Numbered from the stretch's first letter, positions 33,587-43,719 are shown. The stretch is 64,000 bases of DNA from Paraburkholderia flava (GCF_004359985.1 NZ_SMRO01000002.1:941135-1005134); one strand, 5' to 3'. Notes: generated by a model from the letters alone, not told the origin. Program-made: numbers and translations.

Positions 33587-34756
33587 TCAACCCCGACGCC
33601 CAACCAGATGAGCACACGCCGGCACAAGACATAACAAAACCGCGAGCATCCAGAAAGCACTCGGCAATCCCACGGCTTTCGCGACGAAACCGACACTCGC
33701 CGGTCCCGCGAGGTTTCCTGCGTAGCCCGTCGTGGTGATCGCCGCGACCGCGAGCGTGGCGGGCATCGCGCGCTGCGAGCCAGCGCCGCGAAACAGTACC
33801 GGTACGACATTCGCCGCGCCGAGGCCGATCAATACGAAGCCGGTCATCGCAACAACCGCGACCGGTGCAGTCAGCAGCACGACGAAGCCGGCGATCGCAA
33901 GCAGGCCGCCCCAGAACATCGTCGCGCGATCGCCGATCCGTGCGGTCAGCGCGTCGCCGCCGAACCGGCCGGCCGTCATCGCGATCGAGAAGAACATGTA
34001 GCCGAGTCCGCCCTGGGCGGCGCCGACGAGTGCCTTGCCGGTGATCAGCAACGCGCCCCAGTCCAGCAACGCGCCTTCGACGAGAAACGTGATGCCGGCC
34101 AATGCGGCAAGCAGCAATACGATGCCGCGCGGCAGCGCAAACAGCGGACCGTCGTTTGTTTGAGTCGTCACCATCAGCCGTGAACGCGCCGCCGCGATGA
34201 CGGCGAGCATCAGCACGGCACAGGGCAACGCGCTCGCGAACGTTCCGATGTGCAATGAAAGCAGAAAGGTCATCGACATCGAGCCCGCGAATCCGCCTAC
34301 GCTGAACAGCGCGTGAAATCCCGACATCAGAAACCGGCCTTCCGCTCGTTCCACCTCGACGGCGTGAATGTTCATCGCGACGTCGAGCGAGCCGAGGAAC
34401 GCGCCGAATGCGAGCAGCGCGCCACCGAGCGCGAGCGGCGTATCGACGACGGCGAGTAACGGCAACACGATGGACAGCCCGACGCCACCCGCGACGATGA
34501 CCGGTTTGCTGCCGAATCGTGCGCTGAGCGCGCCGGTGGCCACCATCGAGACGACCGACCCGACGCCGATGCACAGCAGCAGGAGTCCGAGCACGCCGTC
34601 GTCGACGCCCAGTCGCGCTTTGGCAAACGGAACGAGCGGCGCCCAGCACGACACGCCGAAGCCGGCCACGAGAAACGCCAGACGCGTGGCGAGTCGGGCC
34701 GCAGGCAGGCTTCGCACCGTCGCTTCCTGTTCGGGGATAGTCGAGCGCACGTTCAT
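33587..34756 (-). CDS. MFS transporter
   Basis: This 389-residue major facilitator protein has about twelve membrane segments and a short GARF-like loop between segments 2 and 3 (GALSARFGSKPVIVAGG). It resembles the YbjJ-type group of bacterial MFS permeases. It overlaps the DeoR-type regulator by 4 bp, so the regulator and transporter are co-transcribed. DeoR regulators often sense phosphorylated sugars, so a sugar or nucleoside-like cargo is possible, but the substrate is not evident. Confidence 0.88.
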   Translation of the reverse strand: MNVRSTIPEQEATVRSLPAARLATRLAFLVAGFGVSCWAPLVPFAKARLGVDDGVLGLLLLCIGVGSVVSMVATGALSARFGSKPVIVAGGVGLSIVLPLLAVVDTPLALGGALLAFGAFLGSLDVAMNIHAVEVERAEGRFLMSGFHALFSVGGFAGSMSMTFLLSLHIGTFASALPCAVLMLAVIAAARSRLMVTTQTNDGPLFALPRGIVLLLAALAGITFLVEGALLDWGALLITGKALVGAAQGGLGYMFFSIAMTAGRFGGDALTARIGDRATMFWGGLLAIAGFVVLLTAPVAVVAMTGFVLIGLGAANVVPVLFRGAGSQRAMPATLAVAAITTTGYAGNLAGPASVGFVAKAVGLPSAFWMLAVLLCLVPACAHLVGRRG

Positions 34757-35535
34757 GATCTGACTGCCTCCGCGGACACCACGACCGAGGTGCCGGCTTT
34801 CGAAAGTGCCGTACGGGCTGCACGCGGCAAGTCAGGTTCGACGACCACGCAATCGAGCTCGCCGATGGCCGCAATCCTGTGAGGCGCGCGCGTATCGAAC
34901 TTTTCGTTCAGCACGAGCACGATCGCGTGCCCGGCGGCCGCGAGTACCGCGCGCTTGAACGTCGCGTCGGCGAGACCGTATGCGCTGATGCCGCCCTTCG
35001 GCGAGATCGCGCAGGATCCGATGAAACACCGGTCGATATTCATTTGCGCAACCTGCTGCACGGCACTCGCATCGATGCATCCGCCGACCGTGGAATCGAC
35101 CGATCCGCCGATCATGATCAGATGAAGGTCGGGCCGGCGCAGCACGGCCGCTGCGATATCGACCGAGTTGGTTGCCACGGTGATGTCGGTGTCTTCGGGC
35201 AACAGGTCGACCAGCGCGAGATTGGTGCTGCCGGTATCGAGAAACAGCAGTTCTCCCGAATGTATTAGCGGCAACGCCGCGCGCGCGAGCGCCGATTTGC
35301 GCTCGAGGGCGGTGTCGATGCGGCCCGTCATCGGCGTGTTGGCGGCCGTGACCGGCAGCGCACCGCCGTAGACCCTTCGGCAGAGCCCTTGGGCTGCCAG
35401 CGCACGCAGATCGCGGCGAACGGCATCTTCGGAAACGTTGAATTCGGCAGCGAGCGCGGCGGCTACGACTGGCTGGCCTTGTGCGAGTCGATGAGCAATT
35501 TCGTCGCGTCGGGCGAGAGGGAGATCGGGATTCAT
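34753..35535 (-). CDS. DeoR family transcriptional regulator
   Basis: This 260-residue protein has an N-terminal DeoR helix-turn-helix (RRDEIAHRLAQGQPVVAAALAAEFNVSEDAVRRDLRAL) followed by RVYGGALP. The C-terminal sugar-phosphate-binding DeoRC domain has LDTGSTNLAL and VATNSVDIA. It is upstream of and coupled to the MFS gene. Three copies of AACGTGCA lie directly before its start and are probably its operators. Confidence 0.92.
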   Translation of the reverse strand: MNPDLPLARRDEIAHRLAQGQPVVAAALAAEFNVSEDAVRRDLRALAAQGLCRRVYGGALPVTAANTPMTGRIDTALERKSALARAALPLIHSGELLFLDTGSTNLALVDLLPEDTDITVATNSVDIAAAVLRRPDLHLIMIGGSVDSTVGGCIDASAVQQVAQMNIDRCFIGSCAISPKGGISAYGLADATFKRAVLAAAGHAIVLVLNEKFDTRAPHRIAAIGELDCVVVEPDLPRAARTALSKAGTSVVVSAEAVRS

Positions 35536-35546
35536 GCATGCATGCT

Positions 35547-35590
35547 AACGTGCACGAACAAGAATGTAAACGTGCATAAACGTGCACGTT
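35547..35590. promoter_or_regulatory. Three AACGTGCA repeats, likely DeoR-type operators
   Basis: AACGTGCA occurs at 35547, 35569 and 35579, the last within the perfect palindrome AACGTGCACGTT. They lie 12 to 55 bp upstream of the DeoR gene start. Tandem copies are usual for DeoR-family autoregulation. The match to this protein is inferred from position. Confidence 0.6.
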
Positions 35591-35640
35591 GGGTGACGCC
35601 ATGTGCGCCCCCAAGCCCCTCCCACCAACAGGGTAGAAAA

Positions 35641-35656
35641 CTGTATAAACATACAG
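35641..35656 (+). promoter_or_regulatory. LexA (SOS) box upstream of uvrA
   Basis: CTGTATAAACATACAG matches the proteobacterial LexA consensus CTGT-N8-ACAG with an AT-rich centre. It lies 78 bp before the TTG start of the double-length uvrA gene, overlapping the presumed promoter. This supports DNA-damage induction. Confidence 0.8.
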
Positions 35657-35733
35657 TATAGTGTTCCGGTCAATTCCGGCTCCCGCAACGCGGTGTCTCG
35701 AAGCCGGACCAACCCCTTCAGACGGTCAGCAAA

Positions 35734-38700
35734 TTGTCCTCTCACGGAACCATCCGCATTCGCGGAGCTCGCCAGCACAATCTCAAGAACGTCGATCTCG
35801 ACCTGCACACCGGGGAAATGACGGTGGTCACCGGGCCGTCCGGCTCGGGCAAGTCGAGCCTTGTGTTCGACACGCTGTACGCCGAAGGCCAGCGGCGTTA
35901 CGTCGAGACGTTCAGCGCGTATGCGCGGCAGTTTCTCGACCGGATGGACCGGCCGCAGGTGGATCGCGTCGACGGTGTGCCGCCTGCGATTGCGATCGAT
36001 CAGACCAACCCGGTGCGCAGTTCGCGTTCGACGGTCGGCACGATGACCGAACTGAACGATCACCTGAAGCTGCTGTACGCGCGCGCGGCCGAACTGTTCG
36101 ACCGGCGTAACGCGCAGCCGGTGCGGCACGACTCGCCCGAAACCATCTACGCGGAACTGCTCGCGCGCACCGAGGCGGACGATCAGCGGCTGGTCGTTAC
36201 GTTTCCGGTCGAGTTGCCCGAGTCCGCATCCGAAGCAGAGATCGAACAGTGGCTGTCCGCGAGCGGCTATACGCGCGTGCAGGCGCAGCGCGAAGTCGCG
36301 TCGCCGACGGGGCCGCGCAAGGTGCTCGATGTCGTCGCGGATCGCTTCCGGCTGCGCAACGTCGACAAGGCGCGCGCGGTCGAGGCGATCGAAGCGTCGC
36401 TGAAACGCGGCGCGGGTCGTGTGAATGTGTACGTGCTGCCTGCAGAGGGCGCCGAGACCGATGCAGGTAAGGCAGCGCCTGTATGGCGCTTCTCTACGGG
36501 CCTGCATAACCCCGACAGCGACCTGCGTTACGCCGACCCGCAGCCCGCGTTGTTCTCGTTCAATTCGGCGTACGGCGCGTGCGAAACCTGTCGCGGGTTC
36601 GGTCGCGTGATCGGTGTCGATCTCGGCCTCGTCATCCCCGATGCACGCAAGACGCTGCGCGGCGGCGCGATCAAGCCGATGCAGACGCCCGCGTGGAAGG
36701 AGTGCCAGGACGACCTGATGCGCTACGCGGCGAAAGCCGACATCCGTCGCGATACGCCGTGGTCGGAACTGACCGACGCAGAGCGTCACTGGGTGATCGG
36801 CGGCTCGCCGGACTGGAACGGCAAGTGGCAGAGCCACTGGTACGGCGTGAAGCGCTTCTTCGAGTATCTCGAATCGAAGGCGTACAAGATGCACATCCGC
36901 GTGCTGCTGTCGAAGTACCGCAGCTACACGCCGTGCGAAGTGTGCGGCGGCGCGCGCCTGAAAACCGAATCGATGCAATGGCGGCTCGGCACGAAGGCGA
37001 ACGCCGACGCGGTACTCGCGCCGGCGCTGCGCTTTTTGCCGCGCGGTGTCGACTGGAATCGCGCGCAGCTCGAAGCGTTGCCGGGGCTCACAGTGCACGA
37101 CGTGATGCTGTTGCCGATCGAACGCATCCGCCGTTTCTTCGATGACATCACGCTGCCGAGCGCATTGCTCGACGATGCGTTGAAGCTGTTGCTCGCCGAA
37201 GTCCGCACGCGGCTCAAATATCTGTGCGACGTGGGGCTCGGCTATCTGACGCTCGACCGGCAAAGCCGCACTCTGTCGGGCGGCGAGGTGCAGCGGATCA
37301 ACCTCACCACCGCGCTCGGCACGTCGCTGACCAAGACGCTGTTCGTCCTCGACGAGCCGAGCATCGGGTTGCATCCGCGCGACCTGAACCGAATCGTCGA
37401 GGCGATGCATCGGCTGCGCGATGCGGGCAATACGCTCGTCGTCGTCGAGCACGATCCGTCGGTGATGCTGGCGGCCGACCGTCTGATCGACATGGGCCCC
37501 GGTCCCGGCGAGCGCGGCGGCACGATCATCTATGACGGCACGCCGGCCGACATCCGCAAGGGCGGCACGCTGACCGGCGACTATCTCGCGGGTCGCAAGC
37601 ACGTCGCGGATGCCGCGCACTGGGCGCGTCGCGAAGTGACCGACGACACGCCACGCATCGTGCTCGAAGGCGCCTCCGAACATAACCTGCGCGACGTTAC
37701 CGTCGAGATTCCGTTGCAGCGGCTTGTCTGCGTGACCGGCGTGTCGGGCTCGGGTAAATCGACGCTGCTGCAGGACGTGTTGTACCCGGCGCTCGCGCGC
37801 CACTTCGGCAATCCGACGGAATCGCCGGGTGCGTACCGCAATCTGTCGGGCGCGGAGCATGTCAGCGACGTCGTGTTCGTCGATCAATCGCCGATCGGCA
37901 AAACTGCGCGGTCGAATCCGGCCAGCTACGTCGGTGCATTCGACGAGATCCGCAAGCTGTTCGCGAAGGCGCCGCTCGCGCAGCAGCGCGGCTACACCGC
38001 AGGTATGTTCAGCTTCAACTCGGGCGACGGCCGTTGCCCGACCTGCGGCGGCTCGGGCTTCGAGCACATCGAGATGCAGTTCCTCAGCGACGTCTATCTG
38101 CGCTGCCCCGATTGCGACGGGCGTCGCTATCGTGCGGAAGTGCTCGAAGTGAAGATCGAGCGCGGCACGCCGGCGCGCGCGCTCAGCGTTGCGGATATTC
38201 TCGAGCTGACAGTCAGTGAGGCGGTCGCGTACTTCGCGAACGATGCCGACGTGCTGCGCGTGCTGCAACCGATCGTCGATGTCGGGCTCGAATACGTGAA
38301 GCTCGGTCAGCCGGTGCCGACGTTGTCGGGTGGCGAAGCGCAGCGGTTGAAGCTCGCGGGCTTTCTCGCGGAAACGGCGCAGCCTCGTAGCGCGCGCGCC
38401 GCGAAGCCGCAAACCGCCGGCCGCCTGTTCATGTTCGACGAGCCGACCACGGGTCTGCATTTCGACGACATCGCGAAGCTGATGCGCGCGTTCGGCAAGC
38501 TGCTCGCCGGTGGCCATTCGCTGATCGTGATCGAGCACAACCTCGACGTGATCCGCGCGGCCGACTGGCTGATCGACCTCGGCCCCGAAGGCGGCGACGG
38601 CGGTGGTCTCGTGCTGTGCGCAGGCACGCCCGACGACGTGAAGCAATGCGAGGGCTCGCACACGGGCGTCGCGCTGACGCAATACGATCGCGCGATCGGC

Positions 38701-41622
38701 TCGGCCCATACCGTCGATGCCGCATCCGGCAAGCCGCTGCAAACCGCGCTCGCCGCAGCGCGGGCGCGTCGCGCGGTGGAAGGCGAGGGCGTCGTGCGCA
38801 TCGTCAACGCGCGCGAGCACAATCTGAAAGCGCTCGACGTCGACATTCCGCACGGCAAGTTCAACGTGATTACCGGCGTGTCCGGTTCGGGCAAGTCGAC
38901 GCTCGCGTTCGACATCCTGTTCCACGAAGGGCAGCGCCGTTACCTCGAATCGCTGAACGCATACGCGCGCTCGATCGTGCAGCCGGCCGGCCGCCCCGAG
39001 GTCGACGCGGTGTACGGCATTCCGCCGACCGTCGCGATCGAGCAGCGCCTGTCGCGCGGCGGTCGCAAGAGTACCGTCGCGACCACGTCCGAGGTCTGGC
39101 ACTTTCTGCGTCTGCTGTACGTGAAGCTCGGTATCCAGCAATGCATCCACGACGGCACGCCGGTCGCCGCGCAGAGCGTCGAGTCGATCGCCGCGCAGCT
39201 GCTGCGCGATCATCGCGGCCAGCATGTCGGGATGCTCGCGCCGCTCGTCGTGAACCGCAAGGGCGTGTACACCGATCTCGCGAAGTGGGCGAAGGCGCGC
39301 GGCAATACGCATCTGCGCGTCGACGGCGAATTCGTGCCGGTCGATCCGTGGCCGAAGCTCGACCGCTTCCGCGAACACACGATCGAGCTACCGGTGGCCG
39401 ACCTCGTCGTGTCCGCCGATGATGAAGCGGAACTGCGGCGCCGGCTCGACGAAACGCTCGAGATCGGCAAGGGCGTGATGCATCTGCTTGCGCCGCTCGA
39501 TGGCTTGCAGGATGCGTTGAGCAAGAGCCGCGGCACCGGGCGGATCGGCGAAGTGAAAGTGCTGTCGACGAAGCGCGCGTGTCCGGTGTGCGGCACCAGC
39601 TACCCGGAACTCGATCCGCGGATGTTCTCGTACAACAGCAAGCACGGCTGGTGCACGACCTGCGTCGGCACGGGCCTCGCGTTGACGCGCGAACAGCGCG
39701 CCGCGTACGACGATACCGTGGTGGCCGAAGATGGCCGAGGTCGCGAACAGAGCCTGCCGTCGGAAGAGCAGGAACCGGAAGGTGTCGGCGACGAGCCGTG
39801 TCCGGATTGTCACGGCACGCGACTGAATCCGGTTGCGGGCGCGGTGACGTTCGAAGGACAGGCGATCGTCGACGTCGCGCAATGGACGGTGACCGATACG
39901 CGTCAGTGGATCGACGGGCTTGGTCTGACGGGGCGCGATGCGGATATCGCACGCGACGTCGTCAGCGAGATCGGTAGCCGGCTGCAGTTTCTCGAGGAGG
40001 TCGGGCTCGGTTATCTGAGTCTCGATCGTGCCGCGCCGAGTCTGTCGGGTGGCGAAGCGCAGCGCATCCGGCTCGCCGCGCAGCTCGGCAGTAATTTGCA
40101 GGGCGTCTGCTATGTGCTCGACGAACCGACCATCGGTCTGCATCCGCGCGACAACCGCATTTTGCTGAACGCGTTGCGCAAGCTTGGCGACAAGGGCAAT
40201 ACGCTGGTCGTCGTCGAGCACGATGAAGATACGATTCGTCGCGCCGATCACATCATCGATATCGGGCCGGGCGCGGGCAAGCGCGGCGGCACGCTGATCG
40301 CGCAGGGCGGCGTCGCGGATCTCGCTGCGCAACCCGGCTCGCTGACCGGACAGTTTCTCGCGCGGCCGATCGCGCATCCGCTGCAGGCTCGACGTGTGGT
40401 CGAACCCGCGCGCAAGAACCGGCCTGCTGTGCCCGAGCAATGGCTGACCGTGCACGGCGCGAAGCTGCACAACCTGCGCGACGTGACCGTCGGCATTCCG
40501 CTCGCGCGACTCGTTGCTGTGACTGGCGTGTCCGGCTCCGGCAAGTCCACACTTGCACGCGACGTGCTGATGACCAATCTGCTCGACGCGGTCGGCCGGT
40601 CGGTGCTGTCGTCGCCGGCCACACGACGCGCGCGCAAGGCCGTGCAGCAGGACGCACCGCGTACCGATCGCCGGTCGAGTGTGCTCGCTCGCAGTGCGCC
40701 ACGTCCGTCGTTCACGGTGAGCCATGCGTGGCATGGCTGCGAATCGATCACCGGCTGGGAAGCAATCGATCGCGTACTCGAAGTCGACCAGACGCCGATC
40801 GGCAAGACGCCGCGTTCGTGCCCGGCCACGTATATCGGTCTGTGGGACACGATCCGCAAACTGTTTGCCGAAACGCTCGAAGCACGCGCGCGCGGCTACA
40901 CTGCGTCGCGTTTCTCGTTCAACACCGGCGATGGTCGCTGCCCCGCATGCGAAGGGCAGGGCGTGCGCACGATCGGCATGAGCTTCCTGCCCGACGTGAA
41001 GGTGCCATGCGACGTGTGCCACGGTCAGCGCTTCAATCCGGAAACGCTCGCGGTCACATGGCGCGGCAAGAACATCGGCGACGTGCTGACGATGGAAATC
41101 GACGAAGCCGTCGATTTCTTCGCGTCGATGACGAACATCGCGCATCCGCTGCAGTTGATGAAGGACGTCGGGCTCGGCTATCTGACGCTCGGTCAGCCGT
41201 CGCCGACGCTGTCCGGTGGCGAGGCGCAGCGTATCAAGCTCGTCACCGAGCTAAGCAAGGTCCGCGACGACATCACGCGGCGCGGACAGAAGGCGCCGCA
41301 CACGCTGTACGTGCTCGACGAACCGACGGTCGGCCTGCACATGGCCGACGTCGCGAAACTGATCCGCGTGCTGCACCGGCTCACCGACGCGGGGCATAGC
41401 GTCGTCGTGATCGAACACGATCTCGACGTGATCGCGGAAGCCGACTGGATCATCGACCTCGGTCCGGAAGGTGGTGCGAGCGGCGGCACGATCGTCGCGT
41501 CGGCGGCGCCGGAGCAACTGGTGCGTGTTGCGCGTAGTCATACGGGTGAGGCACTGGCACCGGTGCTTGCGCGCGGTGGTGAGCGGTCGGCGGATGAGGC
41601 GGCACGGGTGAGTGTGGGGTAG
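35734..41622 (+). CDS. uvrA: Double-length UvrA-family excinuclease subunit
   Basis: At 1962 residues this is about twice normal UvrA length: two UvrA units in tandem with four ABC ATPase modules. Walker A motifs start at residues 34 (GPSGSGKS), 669, 1048 and 1598 (GVSGSGKS). Each unit opens with a UvrA start (GARQHNLKNVDLDL and NAREHNLKALDVDI) and has LSGGEAQR- or LSGGEVQR-type signatures. Cys-x2-Cys zinc modules appear in both halves (CPTCGGSG ... CPDCDG; CPACEGQG ... CDVCHG). UvrA recognises DNA damage with UvrB. A tandem paralogue of this size is found in Burkholderia relatives, and its role beside standard UvrA is unclear. The TTG start has a weak ribosome site. Confidence 0.93.
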   Translation: MSSHGTIRIRGARQHNLKNVDLDLHTGEMTVVTGPSGSGKSSLVFDTLYAEGQRRYVETFSAYARQFLDRMDRPQVDRVDGVPPAIAIDQTNPVRSSRSTVGTMTELNDHLKLLYARAAELFDRRNAQPVRHDSPETIYAELLARTEADDQRLVVTFPVELPESASEAEIEQWLSASGYTRVQAQREVASPTGPRKVLDVVADRFRLRNVDKARAVEAIEASLKRGAGRVNVYVLPAEGAETDAGKAAPVWRFSTGLHNPDSDLRYADPQPALFSFNSAYGACETCRGFGRVIGVDLGLVIPDARKTLRGGAIKPMQTPAWKECQDDLMRYAAKADIRRDTPWSELTDAERHWVIGGSPDWNGKWQSHWYGVKRFFEYLESKAYKMHIRVLLSKYRSYTPCEVCGGARLKTESMQWRLGTKANADAVLAPALRFLPRGVDWNRAQLEALPGLTVHDVMLLPIERIRRFFDDITLPSALLDDALKLLLAEVRTRLKYLCDVGLGYLTLDRQSRTLSGGEVQRINLTTALGTSLTKTLFVLDEPSIGLHPRDLNRIVEAMHRLRDAGNTLVVVEHDPSVMLAADRLIDMGPGPGERGGTIIYDGTPADIRKGGTLTGDYLAGRKHVADAAHWARREVTDDTPRIVLEGASEHNLRDVTVEIPLQRLVCVTGVSGSGKSTLLQDVLYPALARHFGNPTESPGAYRNLSGAEHVSDVVFVDQSPIGKTARSNPASYVGAFDEIRKLFAKAPLAQQRGYTAGMFSFNSGDGRCPTCGGSGFEHIEMQFLSDVYLRCPDCDGRRYRAEVLEVKIERGTPARALSVADILELTVSEAVAYFANDADVLRVLQPIVDVGLEYVKLGQPVPTLSGGEAQRLKLAGFLAETAQPRSARAAKPQTAGRLFMFDEPTTGLHFDDIAKLMRAFGKLLAGGHSLIVIEHNLDVIRAADWLIDLGPEGGDGGGLVLCAGTPDDVKQCEGSHTGVALTQYDRAIGSAHTVDAASGKPLQTALAAARARRAVEGEGVVRIVNAREHNLKALDVDIPHGKFNVITGVSGSGKSTLAFDILFHEGQRRYLESLNAYARSIVQPAGRPEVDAVYGIPPTVAIEQRLSRGGRKSTVATTSEVWHFLRLLYVKLGIQQCIHDGTPVAAQSVESIAAQLLRDHRGQHVGMLAPLVVNRKGVYTDLAKWAKARGNTHLRVDGEFVPVDPWPKLDRFREHTIELPVADLVVSADDEAELRRRLDETLEIGKGVMHLLAPLDGLQDALSKSRGTGRIGEVKVLSTKRACPVCGTSYPELDPRMFSYNSKHGWCTTCVGTGLALTREQRAAYDDTVVAEDGRGREQSLPSEEQEPEGVGDEPCPDCHGTRLNPVAGAVTFEGQAIVDVAQWTVTDTRQWIDGLGLTGRDADIARDVVSEIGSRLQFLEEVGLGYLSLDRAAPSLSGGEAQRIRLAAQLGSNLQGVCYVLDEPTIGLHPRDNRILLNALRKLGDKGNTLVVVEHDEDTIRRADHIIDIGPGAGKRGGTLIAQGGVADLAAQPGSLTGQFLARPIAHPLQARRVVEPARKNRPAVPEQWLTVHGAKLHNLRDVTVGIPLARLVAVTGVSGSGKSTLARDVLMTNLLDAVGRSVLSSPATRRARKAVQQDAPRTDRRSSVLARSAPRPSFTVSHAWHGCESITGWEAIDRVLEVDQTPIGKTPRSCPATYIGLWDTIRKLFAETLEARARGYTASRFSFNTGDGRCPACEGQGVRTIGMSFLPDVKVPCDVCHGQRFNPETLAVTWRGKNIGDVLTMEIDEAVDFFASMTNIAHPLQLMKDVGLGYLTLGQPSPTLSGGEAQRIKLVTELSKVRDDITRRGQKAPHTLYVLDEPTVGLHMADVAKLIRVLHRLTDAGHSVVVIEHDLDVIAEADWIIDLGPEGGASGGTIVASAAPEQLVRVARSHTGEALAPVLARGGERSADEAARVSVG

Positions 41623-41665
41623 AGCGCTAAGTCACGTGAGTACCGCGTGCTGCATGCAGTAACGC

Positions 41666-41704
41666 AAAACGCCGACGGCCAGCCTGGCCCGTCGGCGTTT
41701 TTTT
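41666..41704 (+). terminator. Rho-independent terminator after uvrA
   Basis: Stem AAAACGCCGACGG paired with CCGTCGGCGTTTT, followed by a run of T. It is 43 bp downstream of the uvrA stop. Confidence 0.9.
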
Positions 41705-41853
41705 ATCGCGCGTCGTCGCTTGATGCACTACGCGATCGCACCACGTCATCACGCGCACACCTCATAGCGTGTGACCACTTCGCGGCACGACTACTTCGTA
41801 GCGCGTTCACCTCGCAACGCGCCCACCACGCAACACGACCATTTCCCCGCACC

Positions 41854-42627
41854 TCACTTCGTCGTATACCCCCCATTAATCAACAACGTCTGCCCCGTAA
41901 TCCACCACCCATCGGTGACGAGATGACGGATCAACGGCACGACGTCCTGAATATCGGTCAGCCCCGTCTTGCTGAACGAGGACAGCGACGCGGCGGTCTT
42001 GTGATACGCAACCGCATCGGCCCCTTCGGCGGGATAGAAGAAAGGCGTATCCATCGGACCAGGGCCGACAGCCGTCACCGAGATACCGCGCGCCCCGAAC
42101 TCCTTCGACGCCGCACGCGTGAAATGCTCGACCGGCGCCTTGCCGCCCGCATACGCCGCATAGAAGGGAGTAAACGCACCCAGCAGCGACGTAACCAGCG
42201 TGACGATCTTGCCGTTGTCTTCGAGATGCCTGCCCGCTTCCTTGAGAAAGAAAAACGCGCTCTTCGAATTGACCGCGAACATCTCGTCGTACTCGGCCTC
42301 GGTGATGTCGACGAACGGTTTCTTCAACACCTTGCCGACCGTGTTGATCGCGATGTCGATCTGGCCGAACGCGCTCTTCGCATCGTCGAACAGTTTCTCG
42401 CAGGCGGCGGCTGTCGTCAGGTTGGCCTGGAACGCGCGCGCATCGACGCCGCTTTCCTTGATCGCCGCGACGGTGGCTGCGGCTGCGTCGGCGGTGGCCG
42501 CGCTGTTGTAGTGGACCGCGATGGCCTTCGCGCCGTGCGAAGCGAGATCGCGTGCGATCAGGCCGCCCAGATTTTTCGCGCCGCCCGCGATCAGCGCGAC
42601 TTTGCCGTTGAGCGAATGATCTGCCAT
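41854..42627 (-). CDS. Short-chain dehydrogenase/reductase
   Basis: This 257-residue SDR has a cofactor-binding GGAKNLGG near residues 15-22. An NTVGK segment replaces the usual NNAG. The active-site Ser and Y-x-x-x-K are in VTSLLGAFTPFYAAYAGGK. The C-terminus has the FabG-like ITGQTLLINGG. It is divergent from a LysR gene (155 bp), the likely regulator. The substrate is unknown. Confidence 0.9.
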   Translation of the reverse strand: MADHSLNGKVALIAGGAKNLGGLIARDLASHGAKAIAVHYNSAATADAAAATVAAIKESGVDARAFQANLTTAAACEKLFDDAKSAFGQIDIAINTVGKVLKKPFVDITEAEYDEMFAVNSKSAFFFLKEAGRHLEDNGKIVTLVTSLLGAFTPFYAAYAGGKAPVEHFTRAASKEFGARGISVTAVGPGPMDTPFFYPAEGADAVAYHKTAASLSSFSKTGLTDIQDVVPLIRHLVTDGWWITGQTLLINGGYTTK

Positions 42628-42701
42628 GAGAAGCTCCTCGTTCAGGTTGGGCGTTCAGTCTAGGGAAAACATTGTTAAAGATAAGCCTGCGAATGCTGGA
42701 T

Positions 42702-42716
42702 TAATCATCCCGATTA
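42702..42716. promoter_or_regulatory. Small inverted repeat between SDR and LysR
   Basis: TAATC-N5-GATTA in the divergent intergenic region. It is the kind of short dyad bound by LysR proteins, but it is short enough to occur by chance. Confidence 0.3.
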
Positions 42717-42782
42717 CTGAACAATCGTCGCGTTCGTATGGCGCTATCCTGGTGACTGCGCCGCAGCCCCGACGAGGAAACG

Positions 42783-43694
42783 ATGGACCGGCTCGATCAA
42801 CTGAAGGTGTTCGTGCACATCGCGGAGATGGGCAGTTTCATCAAGGCCGCGAACGTGCTCGAACTGCCGCGCGCGACGGTATCGTCGGCGATCCAGCAAC
42901 TCGAAGCCGCGATGGGCACGCGGCTGCTGCACAGGACGACGCGTCGTGTGCAACCCACCGCCGATGGTCTGCTGTTGATGGACCGCGCGCGCGAACTGCT
43001 CGCGCAGGCGGAGGACATCGACCGGTTGTTTCGCGCGCGTCTCGACGTCGCGGGTCGCCTGACCGTCGACGTACCGAGTCGCATCGCGCGACGGCTCGTC
43101 ACGCCGGCGCTGCCTGGTCTACTTCGACGTCATCCGAAGCTGCAACTCGCGCTGCGTTCCGCTGATCGTTCGATCGATCTGATCCAGGAAGGTGTCGATT
43201 GCGTGATCCGCGTTGGCGAGCGGGTGGATAGCAGTCTCGTCGTGAGGCCGCTTGGGCGCATCGCGCTGATCAACTGCGCGAGTCCCGCGTATCTGAACGA
43301 GCACGGCGTGCCGGCACATCCGCAGCAACTAACGGCCGGTCACTGGATGGTCGGCTACGCATCGCCGACGACCGGACGCGAACTGCCGTGGGAATACACC
43401 GACGAGCACAACGACGGACGCGTGCTGCATCTGTCCGTGCCGAGCCGTGTGATCGTCAACAACGCGGAGACGTACATCGCGTGCTGCATCGCGGGCATCG
43501 GGCTGATCCAGATCCCGCGCTTCGACGTGCAGCATCTGATCGACGAAGGGCGGCTCGTCGAAGTGATGCCCGCGCAGCGCGCGCCATCGATGGAAGTGTC
43601 CGCGTTGTATCCGCACAGACGGCAGCGTTCGCGCCGGCTCAATGCGTTCATCGACTGGTTCGAGGATCTGATCGAGCCGCATCTGGAACGTTGA
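42783..43694 (+). CDS. LysR family transcriptional regulator
   Basis: This 303-residue LTTR of the CrgA/PtxR-like branch starts MDRLDQLKVFVHIAEMGSFIKAANVLELPRATVSSAIQQLEAAMGTRLLHRTTR. The effector domain ends in a basic segment. It is divergent from the SDR gene it probably controls and converges with a TetR gene 25 bp away. Confidence 0.92.
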   Translation: MDRLDQLKVFVHIAEMGSFIKAANVLELPRATVSSAIQQLEAAMGTRLLHRTTRRVQPTADGLLLMDRARELLAQAEDIDRLFRARLDVAGRLTVDVPSRIARRLVTPALPGLLRRHPKLQLALRSADRSIDLIQEGVDCVIRVGERVDSSLVVRPLGRIALINCASPAYLNEHGVPAHPQQLTAGHWMVGYASPTTGRELPWEYTDEHNDGRVLHLSVPSRVIVNNAETYIACCIAGIGLIQIPRFDVQHLIDEGRLVEVMPAQRAPSMEVSALYPHRRQRSRRLNAFIDWFEDLIEPHLER

Positions 43695-43719
43695 ACGTAC
43701 GCGGTCTTTTAACGACGCC

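Noticed and set aside
35545..39378. 1277-codon open frame on the minus strand opposite uvrA
   Set aside because: It mirrors the codon pattern of the UvrA coding strand in a GC-rich genome. It is rich in Arg/Ala/His/Gln, has no domain motifs and no ribosome site, and spans several unrelated features.
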